From Emticicia sp040253585 (GTDB taxonomy: Bacteria; Bacteroidota; Bacteroidia; Cytophagales; Spirosomataceae): a stretch of DNA of 64,000 bases. The notes under the pieces were generated by a model that saw only the letters and a program-made list of their open reading frames with translations, ran no database searches and had not been told where the DNA came from. The translations under genes and the position numbers were made by a program. Of this stretch, positions 47,547 to 57,889 are shown in pieces. Within the stretch, counting starts at the first letter, position 1. The number at the start of each line of letters is the position of its first letter. The DNA lies in the NCBI RefSeq assembly GCF_040253585.1, contig NZ_JBELAU010000005.1:186001-250000 (forward strand). The letters run 5' to 3'.

Positions 47547-50189
47547 ATGACCGAGATAAAAGAAAAGATTCGCCTTAGCGAAAGGAAAGACAATAAAGGA
47601 TGGAAAAAATGGGGACCTTACTTATCGGAAAGACAGTGGGGAACGGTAAGGGAAGATTATAGTGTATATGGAAATGCTTGGGACTACGTACCGCATGATA
47701 TGGCTCGTTCTCGTGCTTATCGTTGGGGGGAAGATGGTATCGGTGGAATTTCTGACAATAAACAACATATCTGTTTTGCGGTTTCATTTTGGAATCATAA
47801 AGACAAAATCATCAAGGAACGCCTTTTCGGGCTTGCTGGCTCAGAAGGAAATCATGGCGAAGATGTAAAAGAACTTTACTATTACCTTGATAGCACACCT
47901 ACGCACTCTTATATGAAGATGCTTTACAAGTATCCTCAAAATGAGTTCCCCTACCGCCAAATTGTTGAGGAAAATCAAAAACGTAACCGCCAACACACGG
48001 AATTTGAAATTGAACAAACAGGAGTTTTTGACAATAATGAATATTTCGATATTTTTATCGAGTACGCCAAAGCTGACGAAAACGACATATTGATAAAAAT
48101 TACGGCACATAACCGTAATAAAAAAGCCGCAATCCTGACGATGCTTCCTACACTTTGGTTTAGAAATACTTGGAGTTGGGGCTACGAAGCATATAAGAAA
48201 AGTCCAATGATGACTGGCATTGCCAACAATCAAATTGAAGTTTCGCATCAGCTTTTGGGCAAATACAAACTATATGTTGAGGGTGCTGACGAACTCGTTT
48301 TTTGCGAAAATGAAACCAATATGGAGCGTATTTTCGGGAAACCTAATACAGCCATGTTCGTAAAGGATGGAATCAGCAATTATGTATTGACAGGCAAGCC
48401 AACAACGATAAATCCAAACAAAATAGGCACGAAAGCCTCGGCACGCTATACCAAAAAGATTGATGGCGGTGAAAGCCAAACAATAAGGCTTCGATTCAGT
48501 CAGAACTCACAAAACCACAAGGCATTTGTTGATTTCGACGAAATTTTTGATTTAAGAATCAAAGAAGCCAATGAATTTTACGACCATATTCAGCAAGATA
48601 TAAAGTCAGAAGAGCAACGCAACATTCAGCGACAAGCATTTGCTGGAATGATGTGGAATAAGCAATTCTACTACTATAATATCAACGAATGGCTCAAAGG
48701 CGACCCAAAAATGCCTTTTGAGTTTAAAGGAAGGGCTTTCCCCAGAAATAATACTTGGAAACACGCCTACATGGCCAATATTTTGTCGATGCCCGATAAG
48801 TGGGAATATCCGTGGTTTGCGGCATGGGATTTAGCTTTTCATACGCTCACACTCGCCCGCATTGATGCCGATTTTGCGAAACGGCAATTGGCGGTTGTTC
48901 TTCGAGAATATTACATGCACCCCAACGGACAAATTCCTGCTTATGAATGGAATTTTTCTGATGTAAACCCGCCCGTACACGCTTGGGCCACTTGGAAAGT
49001 ATATGAAATTGACAAGAAAAACAATAATGGTGTTGGTGATTTAGCTTTCTTAGAAAAAATCTTCCATAAATTACTTATTAACTTCACATGGTGGGTCAAT
49101 CAGAAAGATGAAGAAGGAAACAATATTTTTGGCGGTGGATTCTTGGGGCTTGATAATATTGGCGTCTTTGACAGAAATGCACAGATTCCAGGCGTAAAAC
49201 TCGAACAAGCAGATGCAACAGGTTGGATGGCGATGTACACACTCAATATGCTACGTATTGCGTGCGAGATTTCGATTGAAAAACCAGTATATCAAGATAT
49301 GGCATCGAAATTCTTTGAGCATTTCTTGCATATTGCGGCTGCCATTAATAAGCCAATCAAAGGTAATGATTTAGGGTTGTGGGACGAGGCAGACCAGTTT
49401 TATTATGATAAACTTCACGCACCTAATGGCGAAACCATCTTTATGAAGATTCGCTCTTATGTGGGCTTAATTCCACTTTTTGCGGTTGAAGTGATTGATG
49501 ATGAAATGCTTTCAAAATTACCTGATTTCAAACGTCGTCTGGAATGGGTACTTACCAATCGACCAGATTTGGCATCTTTGATTTCTCGTTGGAATGAACC
49601 TGGTAAAGGTGAAACCCATCTACTTTCATTGCTACGTGGCCACCGTATGAAGATGGTTATCAAGCGAATGTTTGATGAAGCTGAGTTTTTATCTGATTAT
49701 GGTATTCGTTCACTATCAAAATCTCATAAAGATACACCTTACCAGTTTAATCTTCACGGCGAAATTATGAGTGTAAAATATACGCCAGCTGAATCTGACT
49801 TAAGTATTATGGGAGGAAATTCAAACTGGCGTGGGCCAATTTGGTTTCCGATTAATTTCTTGCTAATCGACTCATTATTAAAGTTTTATGGATATTATGG
49901 CGATGATTTTGAAGTAGAATATCCAACAAATTCGGGAAATGTGATGTCAATCAAAGAAGCCGCTCTTTTAGTAGCCGAACGTTTGATTAATATTTTTGAG
50001 ATAAATGCCGAAAATCGCAGACCTAATACAGGCGATTTCGAGAAATTTGATGCCGACCCGCATTTCAAAGATTTGCATCTTTTCTATGAATATTTCAATG
50101 GTGATACGGGTGAAGGACTCGGTGCTTCTCATCAATGCGGCTGGACTGGCTTGGTAGCTGACTTGATTCAATATACAAATGAAAAGTAG
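47547..50189 (+). CDS. GH63 family glucosidase
   Basis: An 880-residue cytoplasmic glycoside hydrolase of family GH63 (mannosyl-oligosaccharide-glucosidase-like bacterial branch). The N-terminal super-beta domain has WGPYLSERQWGTVREDYS and AYRWGEDGIGGISD. The C-terminal alpha/alpha barrel carries WFAAWDLAFHTLTLARIDADFAKRQL, AYEWNFSDVNPPVHAWA, LWDEADQFYYD and NSNWRGPIWFPINFLLI with the candidate catalytic acids. Length and motif order match the family. It likely hydrolyses alpha-glucosides such as glucosylglycerate- or mannosylglycerate-type compatible solutes or trehalose-like sugars, but the substrate cannot be chosen from sequence. It is monocistronic and ends at two hairpins. Confidence 0.92.
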   Translation: MTEIKEKIRLSERKDNKGWKKWGPYLSERQWGTVREDYSVYGNAWDYVPHDMARSRAYRWGEDGIGGISDNKQHICFAVSFWNHKDKIIKERLFGLAGSEGNHGEDVKELYYYLDSTPTHSYMKMLYKYPQNEFPYRQIVEENQKRNRQHTEFEIEQTGVFDNNEYFDIFIEYAKADENDILIKITAHNRNKKAAILTMLPTLWFRNTWSWGYEAYKKSPMMTGIANNQIEVSHQLLGKYKLYVEGADELVFCENETNMERIFGKPNTAMFVKDGISNYVLTGKPTTINPNKIGTKASARYTKKIDGGESQTIRLRFSQNSQNHKAFVDFDEIFDLRIKEANEFYDHIQQDIKSEEQRNIQRQAFAGMMWNKQFYYYNINEWLKGDPKMPFEFKGRAFPRNNTWKHAYMANILSMPDKWEYPWFAAWDLAFHTLTLARIDADFAKRQLAVVLREYYMHPNGQIPAYEWNFSDVNPPVHAWATWKVYEIDKKNNNGVGDLAFLEKIFHKLLINFTWWVNQKDEEGNNIFGGGFLGLDNIGVFDRNAQIPGVKLEQADATGWMAMYTLNMLRIACEISIEKPVYQDMASKFFEHFLHIAAAINKPIKGNDLGLWDEADQFYYDKLHAPNGETIFMKIRSYVGLIPLFAVEVIDDEMLSKLPDFKRRLEWVLTNRPDLASLISRWNEPGKGETHLLSLLRGHRMKMVIKRMFDEAEFLSDYGIRSLSKSHKDTPYQFNLHGEIMSVKYTPAESDLSIMGGNSNWRGPIWFPINFLLIDSLLKFYGYYGDDFEVEYPTNSGNVMSIKEAALLVAERLINIFEINAENRRPNTGDFEKFDADPHFKDLHLFYEYFNGDTGEGLGASHQCGWTGLVADLIQYTNEK

Positions 50190-50204
50190 CTTTTGGTATA
50201 AAAG

Positions 50205-50236
50205 TCTCTGATTAAAAATCAAGTTTTAATCAGAGA
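50205..50236 (+). terminator. hairpin after the GH63 gene
   Basis: 13-bp perfect arms TCTCTGATTAAAA and TTTTAATCAGAGA around ATCAAG, 16 bases after the stop; the stem is AT-rich at its top and the tail is not a T-run. Confidence 0.6.
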
Positions 50237-50287
50237 ACTAAAACCCTAACTAAACCTATACTGGAGAATTAAAACCTTGTCATAAAA

Positions 50288-50318
50288 AAAGCTCTGGTTA
50301 ATTAGAAACCAGAGCTTT
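50288..50318 (-). terminator. terminator facing the response-regulator gene
   Basis: 12-bp perfect arms AAAGCTCTGGTT and AACCAGAGCTTT around a 7-base loop. On the minus strand the stem runs directly into TTTTTTT, so it ends the regulator's transcript; it can also help the convergent GH63 gene. Confidence 0.75.
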
Positions 50319-50479
50319 AAAACCTAAAATTCCTTTATGAAAATTCACTATTACTGTTTCTTGACATAAAAATAGATATATTACCTTGATGGTATCTTAA
50401 AATTAAATTAAATAGTGATTAAATTTAACTTTTCGTCTCAAAAACTTCGTAATAATCACATTATAAGTATCTAAAAAAA

Positions 50480-51160
50480 TCATTCTCTTAGTATATATCC
50501 CATACCAACAATTGTATGAATGAGTTTTGGGCTAAAATCTTTGTCCACTTTTTTTCTTAGAAAATTAATATACGTATCAATCGTATTGCTGGCAGGGTCA
50601 AGGTCGATATCCCATATTTTTTCAGCAATATCTACTCTCGAAAGCACCCTATTATGATTAATCATGAGGTATTCGAGTAAGGCATATTCCTTGGCAGTTA
50701 ATTGTATATTTTTTCCAGCTCTACTAACGATACGGGCGGTCAAATCAAGTTCTAAATCGGCCACTTTCATACTATTCCGTTTTAATTGGTGCTGTACTAA
50801 AGCACTCCTGCGATGCAAGGCATTTAGCCGCATAAGTAATTCCTGAAACTGAAAGGGTTTGACCAAAAAATCATCAATTCCTGCATCAAAACCAGATGCT
50901 TTATCGTTGAGTGTTCCCATAGCCGTAAGCATCAGAATCGGGGTATTCTGATTTTCGTTTCTAATTGATTGCGTTACGTCATAACCATTCATTTTCGGCA
51001 TATTCACATCCATAATTATGACGTCATATTCATTATCAAAAGCCATTTTTAGGCCTATTTCACCATCTTTTGCAATCTCTACTAAATGTGCATGTTCTTC
51101 AAGACCACGTCTTATAAATTCAGCTAATCGAAGTTCGTCCTCTACTATCAGTATCTTCAT
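50480..51160 (-). CDS. OmpR/PhoB-type response regulator (downstream copy)
   Basis: A 226-residue two-domain regulator: receiver (residues 1-115; acidic Glu7-Asp8, phospho-acceptor Asp51, Thr/Ser at MLTAMG, Lys in VKPF) and winged-helix DNA-binding domain (about 130-224; LTAKEYALLEYLMINHNRVLSR, NTIDTYINFLRKKVD). It is closely similar to the regulator at 59.7 kb along the full length. The cognate kinase is probably the one encoded 440 bases upstream on the same strand, with a small exported protein between them. Confidence 0.93.
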   Translation of the reverse strand: MKILIVEDELRLAEFIRRGLEEHAHLVEIAKDGEIGLKMAFDNEYDVIIMDVNMPKMNGYDVTQSIRNENQNTPILMLTAMGTLNDKASGFDAGIDDFLVKPFQFQELLMRLNALHRRSALVQHQLKRNSMKVADLELDLTARIVSRAGKNIQLTAKEYALLEYLMINHNRVLSRVDIAEKIWDIDLDPASNTIDTYINFLRKKVDKDFSPKLIHTIVGMGYILRE

Positions 51161-51263
51161 AACTTAAAAATAAACGAAGCAAGGTACATGCGACATACCT
51201 TGCTCTGGGTTTTGTGAGCTAACAACAAAGTTAATCAACAAAAAACGTATTCGTGTGTTTGCT

Positions 51264-51485
51264 TTATTTCTTTTGTTGCTTTGCGGCTACATGACGAGTA
51301 TTGTTTTCTTCTTTTTGGGAAGCCTTATGCTCTTTCTTCACTTCCATAACAGCTTGATGTTTCGTGATACGGTCTTCTTTTTTAGCAAGTTTTGCTGCTT
51401 TTTTAGAAGTTTCGGGAGTAGTTTGTGCAAATGCGGTTGTAGCGAAAATGGCTATCATTGCTGCCAACAAAATTTTCTTTTTCAT
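51264..51485 (-). CDS. small exported Lys-rich protein between kinase and regulator
   Basis: A 73-residue protein with a Sec signal peptide (MKKKILLAAMIAIFATTAFAQ) and a mature part of about 52 residues made almost entirely of Lys, Ala, Glu, Gln and His (KKAAKLAKKEDRITKHQAVM). It would be a basic, probably helical periplasmic peptide. It sits between the histidine kinase and the response regulator of the two-component pair, so it may be a periplasmic modulator, but that is inference. I know no family with this sequence. Confidence 0.65.
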   Translation of the reverse strand: MKKKILLAAMIAIFATTAFAQTTPETSKKAAKLAKKEDRITKHQAVMEVKKEHKASQKEENNTRHVAAKQQKK

Positions 51486-51598
51486 ACCTTTAAAAGTTTA
51501 AAAATTCTTTCGTCCAAACACCTGTTTGGCTTTCTGATTTAAAGGTATTTTATGATGCTTAAAAGAATTTCAAACCCAAATTAAAACGCTGTTAAAGT

Positions 51599-52972
51599 TC
51601 AATAGATAGTTTTTGTGGGAAACTCTACCGTAAATATCGAGCCAAAGCCTTCCTGTGATTGAACCGTGATTGTGCCAGAATGAATCTCTACAATTCGCTG
51701 TGTGAGTGGTAGGCCGATTCCATGTCCTGATATTTCTTTTGTTTTTTCGGTTCGATAAAATGCCTCAAAAATATGTTCAGTTTCTTGTTTTGACATTCCT
51801 ACACCATTGTCGATAAAATCTATTTTGACTTTATTATTATTAAACGAAATCTTGGTTTCTACCCTATTATCGCTGCTGTATTTACAGGCATTTTCCATTA
51901 AATTTCTAAAAACCAACACTAATAGTTCGGCATTTCCGCTGACAATCATCAATTCATCATTCTCGGGAATTTCATGAAACTCGATAGAAATATGGTAATC
52001 GGGTTGGTTCTTTTTTACCAAATCAGATGCTGCCCAAAGCACATCATCAACCCTGAGTTCGGCAAAAGGCACAGATTGAGCATCGGCGTTCATTCGAGCC
52101 AGTTCAAGCAAGCTGTTTACTAAACTTATCATATTATTGATATCCACTTGAAAATTCTCGACGGTTTGTATATACTCATCCACGCTTCGCTCTTTCATAA
52201 GAGTTACTTGGGCATTTCCGAGCAGGATTGATAAGGGTGTACGAAGTTCGTGTGTGACATAAGAAACAAAATTTCGTTGTTGTTTGTAAGCATAATCAAG
52301 GCGGTCGAGCAAATCGTTGAATGTATGTGCCATTTGGCCAATTTCATTATCTAAATTAGATTCTGGAATACGGGATTGAAGATTTTTACTCGAAATTTTC
52401 TTCATACGTTTGGCAATTTGTCCAATCGGATACAAGTCTTTGCGAATATAAAAACGAGTAATGAGTGTGATGAGCGTGATGAGCAGCCCTGAACTGATGA
52501 TTAAAATATATAAGAGATTTCGTTGTTTATTAAACCCCGACAAATCGTAGCCAGCCGCTTCTATGATTAATAATTGCTTATTTTTATTATTTCTACTTAA
52601 AAACAAAGTTCGCTCGTAACCATCTTTTTTAAATTCTATTTCGTGCTTAAAAAGCTCTTTTCGTATTTTATCAGTTAGATGAGTAACGGCATACCTCGAT
52701 TTGAAAATTATCGCTCCTGTCGAATCATAGATAATAAATTGCTCTTGGGTATAGATGTTTTCTTTCATATCATCTAAAGTCTGAACATCTTCGCCGCTCA
52801 GACCTTTGTCGATAATCATTTTTTCTAAGGTAATGGCGTTGTTTCGGAGATAAAGATAAAACTCGTTTTCTCGGAAATTACTATAAAAAAGATAGATATT
52901 GGCCGAAAATATAATGAGGGCAACACTCAAAATAGATGGAATTCGGATGGTTTGTTTATCAACAATTTTCAT
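51599..52972 (-). CDS. sensor histidine kinase
   Basis: A 457-residue membrane kinase with two transmembrane helices (about residues 15-32 and 154-173), an extracytoplasmic domain of about 120 residues, HAMP, HisKA with His241 in VSYVTHELRTPLSIL, and an intact ATPase domain (FRNLMENACKYS, DNGVGMS, GHGIGLPLTQRIVE). It probably senses an envelope signal and phosphorylates the regulator encoded downstream. The RND efflux operon lies directly upstream in the same direction, so the pair may control efflux. Confidence 0.93.
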   Translation of the reverse strand: MKIVDKQTIRIPSILSVALIIFSANIYLFYSNFRENEFYLYLRNNAITLEKMIIDKGLSGEDVQTLDDMKENIYTQEQFIIYDSTGAIIFKSRYAVTHLTDKIRKELFKHEIEFKKDGYERTLFLSRNNKNKQLLIIEAAGYDLSGFNKQRNLLYILIISSGLLITLITLITRFYIRKDLYPIGQIAKRMKKISSKNLQSRIPESNLDNEIGQMAHTFNDLLDRLDYAYKQQRNFVSYVTHELRTPLSILLGNAQVTLMKERSVDEYIQTVENFQVDINNMISLVNSLLELARMNADAQSVPFAELRVDDVLWAASDLVKKNQPDYHISIEFHEIPENDELMIVSGNAELLVLVFRNLMENACKYSSDNRVETKISFNNNKVKIDFIDNGVGMSKQETEHIFEAFYRTEKTKEISGHGIGLPLTQRIVEIHSGTITVQSQEGFGSIFTVEFPTKTIY

Positions 52973-53055
52973 AGAGCTGTTTTATAAATCAAATCAAGCG
53001 ATACTTCGCAGTGATATACTACAAAGTAAATAAACTTAACGGCTATTTACAATAA

Positions 53056-53140
53056 ACACCAAGAACACTAAAAAGGATACAAAGTTTCCAAATTTATAGT
53101 TGTGAACTTTGTAAACCTTCATTGGTGTTCTCGGTGGTAA
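53056..53140. repeat. imperfect inverted repeat between RND operon and kinase
   Basis: CACCAAGAACAC...TACAAAGTT on the left pairs imperfectly with AACTTTGTA...GGTGTTCTCGGTG on the right. It fills much of the 210-base gap after the outer-membrane factor gene. It could end the efflux transcript but has no T-run. Confidence 0.6.
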
Positions 53141-53183
53141 AACTCATCTTTTCTTTAAATGAAACGATGAAGCAACAGGCACA

Positions 53184-54626
53184 TTAATTCCAGCCTCCGC
53201 CTAAAGCTCGGTAAGTATTTACAACGGCGTTCAATTGTTTCATCCGAGTTTCGACCAGTTCCATTCTCGATTCAAGCACATCCCGTTGAGTTAATAATAC
53301 TTCCATATAATCTGCACGAGCCGCTTTGAAAAGCTTTAATGAAATATCGGTCGATTTTGTTAAGGCATCAACTTGATTATTCTTCATCGCATAACTATTT
53401 TCGAGGTTTTGAATATTTGATAATTGATTTGTGACTTCAATATAGGCATTCAACACCGTTTTTTCATAGTCATATACTGCTTGAATTTGCTTAGCATTCG
53501 CATTTTTGTAAGTAGCCATGATTGCATTTTTATTAATCAGAGGCCCTGCTAAATCGCCTGCTAATGACATTATCAACGATTGCGGAATATTGGCCAGCAA
53601 AAGAGGATTGAATGAACGAATTCCCAACGAAGCCGATAAACCCAAAGATGGATAAAAATTGGCTTTTGCCACACTTACATTGAGTTTAGCGGCTTCGATA
53701 CTAAGTTCGGCTCGGCGAATATCTGGTCGTTTTTCTAAAAGTTGAGCAGGAAGTCCCGCTGATATTTTTGTTGGAATGAGCGTGGCAAATTGCTGCGAAC
53801 TTCTCTGAACGGGTCTTGGAAAACGCCCAACTAAGAAATTAATTCGATTTTCGGTTTCAACAATTTTTTGCTGAATTTCGTATTGAAGCGTTTTTGTCTT
53901 AAATACCTCAGCCTCAAAGCGTTGAACTGGTAACTCAGTCACTTTTGCAGCTTCTTTTTCCTGCTTGATAATCAATAAAGCTGAATTCAGAATTTCGATA
54001 TTCTTTTTCACAATATCCAATTGCGTATCCAATGCCATCAATTCATAATACGAGTTGGCTATTTCGGCTACGATATTGGTTACCAAAAAGTTTTTTCCTT
54101 CAATCGTGCCTAAATAATTGGCAGCAGCGGCCTTTTGAGCATTCCGCAATTTATGCCAGATATCCACCTCCCAACTTGCAAAAGCACCAAGATAAGAATC
54201 GGGTAAAACTACTGGCGTATGCTTGCCAGGTTTTATTTCAGTAATTTCATCGCTTGCTCCTTTACTCGTAAAACGAGAAACTTTATCTACACCCGTGCCA
54301 CCACCTAATCTTACGAAGGGTAGGTACTCTCCTCTTCGTGCCATGATTTCGTTTTTCGACATTTCGATTTCTTGCATCGTGATGTTTAGCTCTTGATTAT
54401 TTTGAAGAGCAGTATCAATGAGTGCATTCAGATTGGGGTCATCAAAGAAAACTTTCCATTTTTTTTGAGCCGAATTTATGGTGTCTTGCGTAGCCGAATA
54501 ACTCGCAGGTAAGCCATTTTTTGCATTTTTCCCAACAATGGCAGGTGTTTTACAAGCATTGAAAACTAATGGAGAAATGGCCAAAACTATATACAGAATA
54601 TGCCTTTTTATGTTAGTTCGTCTCAT
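53184..54626 (-). CDS. RND efflux outer-membrane factor (TolC/OprM family lipoprotein)
   Basis: A 480-residue outer-membrane channel of the NodT/OprM type. It has a lipoprotein signal with lipobox FNAC (Cys25), two outer-membrane-efflux repeats (QELNITMQEIEMSKNEIMAR in the first, RRAELSIEAAKLNVSVAKANFYPSLGLSASLG in the second) and conserved YELMALD. It completes the tripartite pump whose inner-membrane protein gene overlaps its start by 14 bases. The gene order adaptor-pump-channel is standard for HAE1 pumps. Confidence 0.93.
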   Translation of the reverse strand: MRRTNIKRHILYIVLAISPLVFNACKTPAIVGKNAKNGLPASYSATQDTINSAQKKWKVFFDDPNLNALIDTALQNNQELNITMQEIEMSKNEIMARRGEYLPFVRLGGGTGVDKVSRFTSKGASDEITEIKPGKHTPVVLPDSYLGAFASWEVDIWHKLRNAQKAAAANYLGTIEGKNFLVTNIVAEIANSYYELMALDTQLDIVKKNIEILNSALLIIKQEKEAAKVTELPVQRFEAEVFKTKTLQYEIQQKIVETENRINFLVGRFPRPVQRSSQQFATLIPTKISAGLPAQLLEKRPDIRRAELSIEAAKLNVSVAKANFYPSLGLSASLGIRSFNPLLLANIPQSLIMSLAGDLAGPLINKNAIMATYKNANAKQIQAVYDYEKTVLNAYIEVTNQLSNIQNLENSYAMKNNQVDALTKSTDISLKLFKAARADYMEVLLTQRDVLESRMELVETRMKQLNAVVNTYRALGGGWN

Positions 54627-57600
54627 CTTCGTCGCTTCGGTTTAATAGTTTCTTCAATTTTTCATTCGCTTTTCTGATATTCTTCAAGATTCTGTTGTTT
54701 TCTTCGCTGGCTTCAACAAAACTTTCAGAGAGTGGAGAGTCATCTTCGTCTTTAATTAAATGCTTACCATCTGACAAAGTGCCAAAAATGTAATAAAGCC
54801 CTGGAATAATCATTACCCCGAAAATAGTTCCGAAAAGCATACCGCCCATTGCCGAACCACCGATGGTCTTATTACCGATTGCCCCAGCACCGTGAGAAAG
54901 TACCAACGGAATAAGCCCCGCCACAAAAGCAAACGATGTCATTAAGATTGGTCGGAAACGTACTTTCGCACCTTCAATGGCAGCATCGAGGATAGACATA
55001 CCTTTTTGTCGCTGTTGCACAGCAAACTCAACAATTAATACAGCATTTTTTCCTAAAAGTCCTACCAACATGATTAGACCTACTTGTGCATATACATCGT
55101 TGGCCATGCCCATTGCTTTAAGCAAGAAAAACGAACCAAATACACCCACTGGAAGCGAGAAGATTACCGCCATTGGTAACAAGAAACTTTCGTATTGAGC
55201 TGCCAAAACGAAGTAAACAAATATCAATACGACCACAAAAACATAAATGGACTCATTGCCACGTCGGGCTTCATCATAAGACAATCCTTCCCATGCAATA
55301 TCATAGCCTTTTGGTAGTGTTTTTGCTACTTCTTGTATGGCCTTAATGGCATCGGCAGTGGTGTAACCTTTGGCCGGCTGCCCTTGAATAGACGATGAAT
55401 TATACATATTATAGCGTGTAATTTCATTCGGCCCTTGTTTTTTCACTAATTTCATAAAGGCCGAATAAGGTACCATTTCACCGTGGTCGTTCTTCACAAA
55501 CATATTCATGATGTCGGACGGAAGTCGTCTAAACTCTGGCGAAGACTGTACATAAACTTTGAAGAATCGCCCGAAACGGATAAAGCCTTGTTCGTATGTA
55601 CTACCAATCATGATATTTAGGTTTTCCATGGCTTTGCCGATAGAAACACCTTTTTGCATCGCTGCACTATTATCAATCTCCAGTTCATATTGCGGATAAT
55701 TGGCCGCAAAGAAAGTAAACAAACCTGTTAGCTCTTTACGCTTGCTCAAAGCAGCCATAAATTCTTTATTCACTTTGTCAAACTCCTGATAATCAGTCGT
55801 ATTATTTTTATCAAGCATACGCATCGAAAAACCAGCCGATGAACCAAAACCTGGTACGGCAGGTGGTTCGAAGTATTCGACGATTGCCCCTAAATCTTTT
55901 GTTTTTTCTTCTAATTCTTCGATTATTTCATGTACGTCTTTGTCTCTATCCGACCAGTTTTTTAGGTTAATCAGACATGTTCCTGCATTTGAGCCACGGC
56001 CTTCCGTCATGATTTCATAACCAGCTAACGATGAAACCGACTCTACACCCTCTACTTCTTTACAAATTTTCTGTAATTCTTTTGACACCTCATTGGTTCT
56101 TTCGAGTGTCGAGCCTGGCGGAGTTTGAATGATAGCATAGATAGTTCCTTGGTCTTCGCTTGGAATAAAACCTGCGGGTAGAATTTTATTTTCGAAAACA
56201 ATGCCCACGCCAAAAACAACTAAGATTAAAAATGTGAGTAATCTTTTGTTGACGATTAATCTTAAAAGACTTACATATCTACCTGTCAGTTTATCAAATC
56301 CTTTATTAAATTGGTCAATTACCCAGTCAATTGGCGATTTTTTACGTGGTTTTCCGTGATTGTTTTTGAGAATCATACCACAAAGCACAGGGGTAAGCGT
56401 TAGAGCTACCACGGCCGAAAGGATGATTGAACTTGCCATCGTAATTGAAAACTGACGATAAAAAGTACCCACAGGCCCTGACATGAAAGCAATGGGTAAG
56501 AATACCGACACCATGACGAGCGTAATGGCAATGATTGCTCCACTGATTTCGCCCATTACTTTTTTAACCGCCTTGAATGGGGAGAGGTGTTCTTCTTCCA
56601 TCTTGGCGTGAACAGCTTCGACTACCACGATGGCATCATCGACCACAATACCAATTGCTAAAACCAATGCAAAAAGCGTGATTAAGTTGATAGAAAGGCC
56701 GAAAAGTTGCATGACGAAGAAAGACCCAATTAAAGAAACTGGCACAGCAATAATCGGAATGAGGGTCGAACGCCAATCGCCCAAGAAAAGGAATACAACC
56801 AATGCCACCAAGATAAAGGCATCTCTCAGCGTATGAAGCACTTGCTCAATAGAAGCATCCAAAAATTTAGATACATCGTAGCTTAATTTGTATTCAACCC
56901 CTGGAGGGAAAGTTGCTTTCAATTCCTCCATTTTATCTTTTACCTGTTGAATTACTTCGCTGGCATTACTTCCAACGTTTTGTTTTAAAACGATTGCCGC
57001 CGAAGGATGTCCATCAAGATTTGAATATATATCGAAGAATTCACTGCCCAATTCTACTTTGGCTACATCTTTTAGGTGAATACTTTCACCCGCAGGGTTT
57101 GCTCGTAATATCACATTTTCATACTCTTCGGGTTTGTTGTAGCGTCCTTTGTAGGTCAAAACATATTCTAACGATTGAGCCTCAATACCCGAACTTTGTC
57201 CGATACGCCCAGGACGGCCAATGATACTTTGCTCGGCCAAAGCCTTCATGACATCTTCTGCCGAAATATTATAGGCACGCATACGGTCAGGATTCAACCA
57301 CACACGCATGGCATATTGGCGGCTACCCAAAATTTGAGTTCTGGCAACTCCGTTGATACGGTTGATTTCGGGCAGAAGATTGACGTTGGCATAGTTGTAC
57401 AAAAACTTTTCATCAAAATTTTTACCTGTTCCGTAAAGGTTAATATACATCAACATACTTGGCTGAATAGGAGTAATCACAACACCTTCTCGCTGAACAA
57501 GTTCGGGAAGCAGAGGCATTACTTGGTCAACCCGTGTTTTTACCCTAATTACGGCCTGATTGGGGTCAGTTCCAGGTTCAAAAATCACACGAAGGGTTGC

Positions 57601-57861
57601 TTCACCCGCACTGGTAGCATCAGTGGCGAGATAACGCATTCCCTGAACACCATTAATGGCATTTTCGAGAGTAACGAGTGTCGATTTTACAAGTACATCG
57701 GCACTTGAACCTGGATAGGCAATAAAAATATTAACGGTGGTCGGAGCAATTTCGGGAAACTGCGATGTTGGCAGTTGCTTAATGGCTAACGTACCTGTAA
57801 AGACTATCAATACCGAAATAACAATAGCTAAAACGGGTCGTTTTATGATATTACTAAACAT
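54613..57861 (-). CDS. RND multidrug efflux pump, HAE1 type (AcrB-like)
   Basis: A 1082-residue inner-membrane resistance-nodulation-division transporter. The proton-relay Asp pair is intact in GIVVDDAIVVVEAVH (about residue 405), and the helix-10 Lys is in LLGKNAVLIVEFA. The N-terminal KRPVLAIVISVLIVFTG, the two periplasmic porter regions, and 12 helices follow AcrB. The extra C-terminal 40 residues are acidic/basic (KDEDDSPLSESFVEASEENN) and cytoplasmic. It exports amphiphilic drugs or bile-like compounds using proton motive force. Confidence 0.95.
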   Translation of the reverse strand: MFSNIIKRPVLAIVISVLIVFTGTLAIKQLPTSQFPEIAPTTVNIFIAYPGSSADVLVKSTLVTLENAINGVQGMRYLATDATSAGEATLRVIFEPGTDPNQAVIRVKTRVDQVMPLLPELVQREGVVITPIQPSMLMYINLYGTGKNFDEKFLYNYANVNLLPEINRINGVARTQILGSRQYAMRVWLNPDRMRAYNISAEDVMKALAEQSIIGRPGRIGQSSGIEAQSLEYVLTYKGRYNKPEEYENVILRANPAGESIHLKDVAKVELGSEFFDIYSNLDGHPSAAIVLKQNVGSNASEVIQQVKDKMEELKATFPPGVEYKLSYDVSKFLDASIEQVLHTLRDAFILVALVVFLFLGDWRSTLIPIIAVPVSLIGSFFVMQLFGLSINLITLFALVLAIGIVVDDAIVVVEAVHAKMEEEHLSPFKAVKKVMGEISGAIIAITLVMVSVFLPIAFMSGPVGTFYRQFSITMASSIILSAVVALTLTPVLCGMILKNNHGKPRKKSPIDWVIDQFNKGFDKLTGRYVSLLRLIVNKRLLTFLILVVFGVGIVFENKILPAGFIPSEDQGTIYAIIQTPPGSTLERTNEVSKELQKICKEVEGVESVSSLAGYEIMTEGRGSNAGTCLINLKNWSDRDKDVHEIIEELEEKTKDLGAIVEYFEPPAVPGFGSSAGFSMRMLDKNNTTDYQEFDKVNKEFMAALSKRKELTGLFTFFAANYPQYELEIDNSAAMQKGVSIGKAMENLNIMIGSTYEQGFIRFGRFFKVYVQSSPEFRRLPSDIMNMFVKNDHGEMVPYSAFMKLVKKQGPNEITRYNMYNSSSIQGQPAKGYTTADAIKAIQEVAKTLPKGYDIAWEGLSYDEARRGNESIYVFVVVLIFVYFVLAAQYESFLLPMAVIFSLPVGVFGSFFLLKAMGMANDVYAQVGLIMLVGLLGKNAVLIVEFAVQQRQKGMSILDAAIEGAKVRFRPILMTSFAFVAGLIPLVLSHGAGAIGNKTIGGSAMGGMLFGTIFGVMIIPGLYYIFGTLSDGKHLIKDEDDSPLSESFVEASEENNRILKNIRKANEKLKKLLNRSDEDETN

Positions 57862-57889
57862 AGATTTCTGGGGTTTTGGTGGATAAAAA

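Noticed and set aside
47575..48479. Minus-strand frames of 69-135 codons opposite the GH63 gene
   Set aside because: Antisense shadows of a strongly supported gene; no leader or motif.
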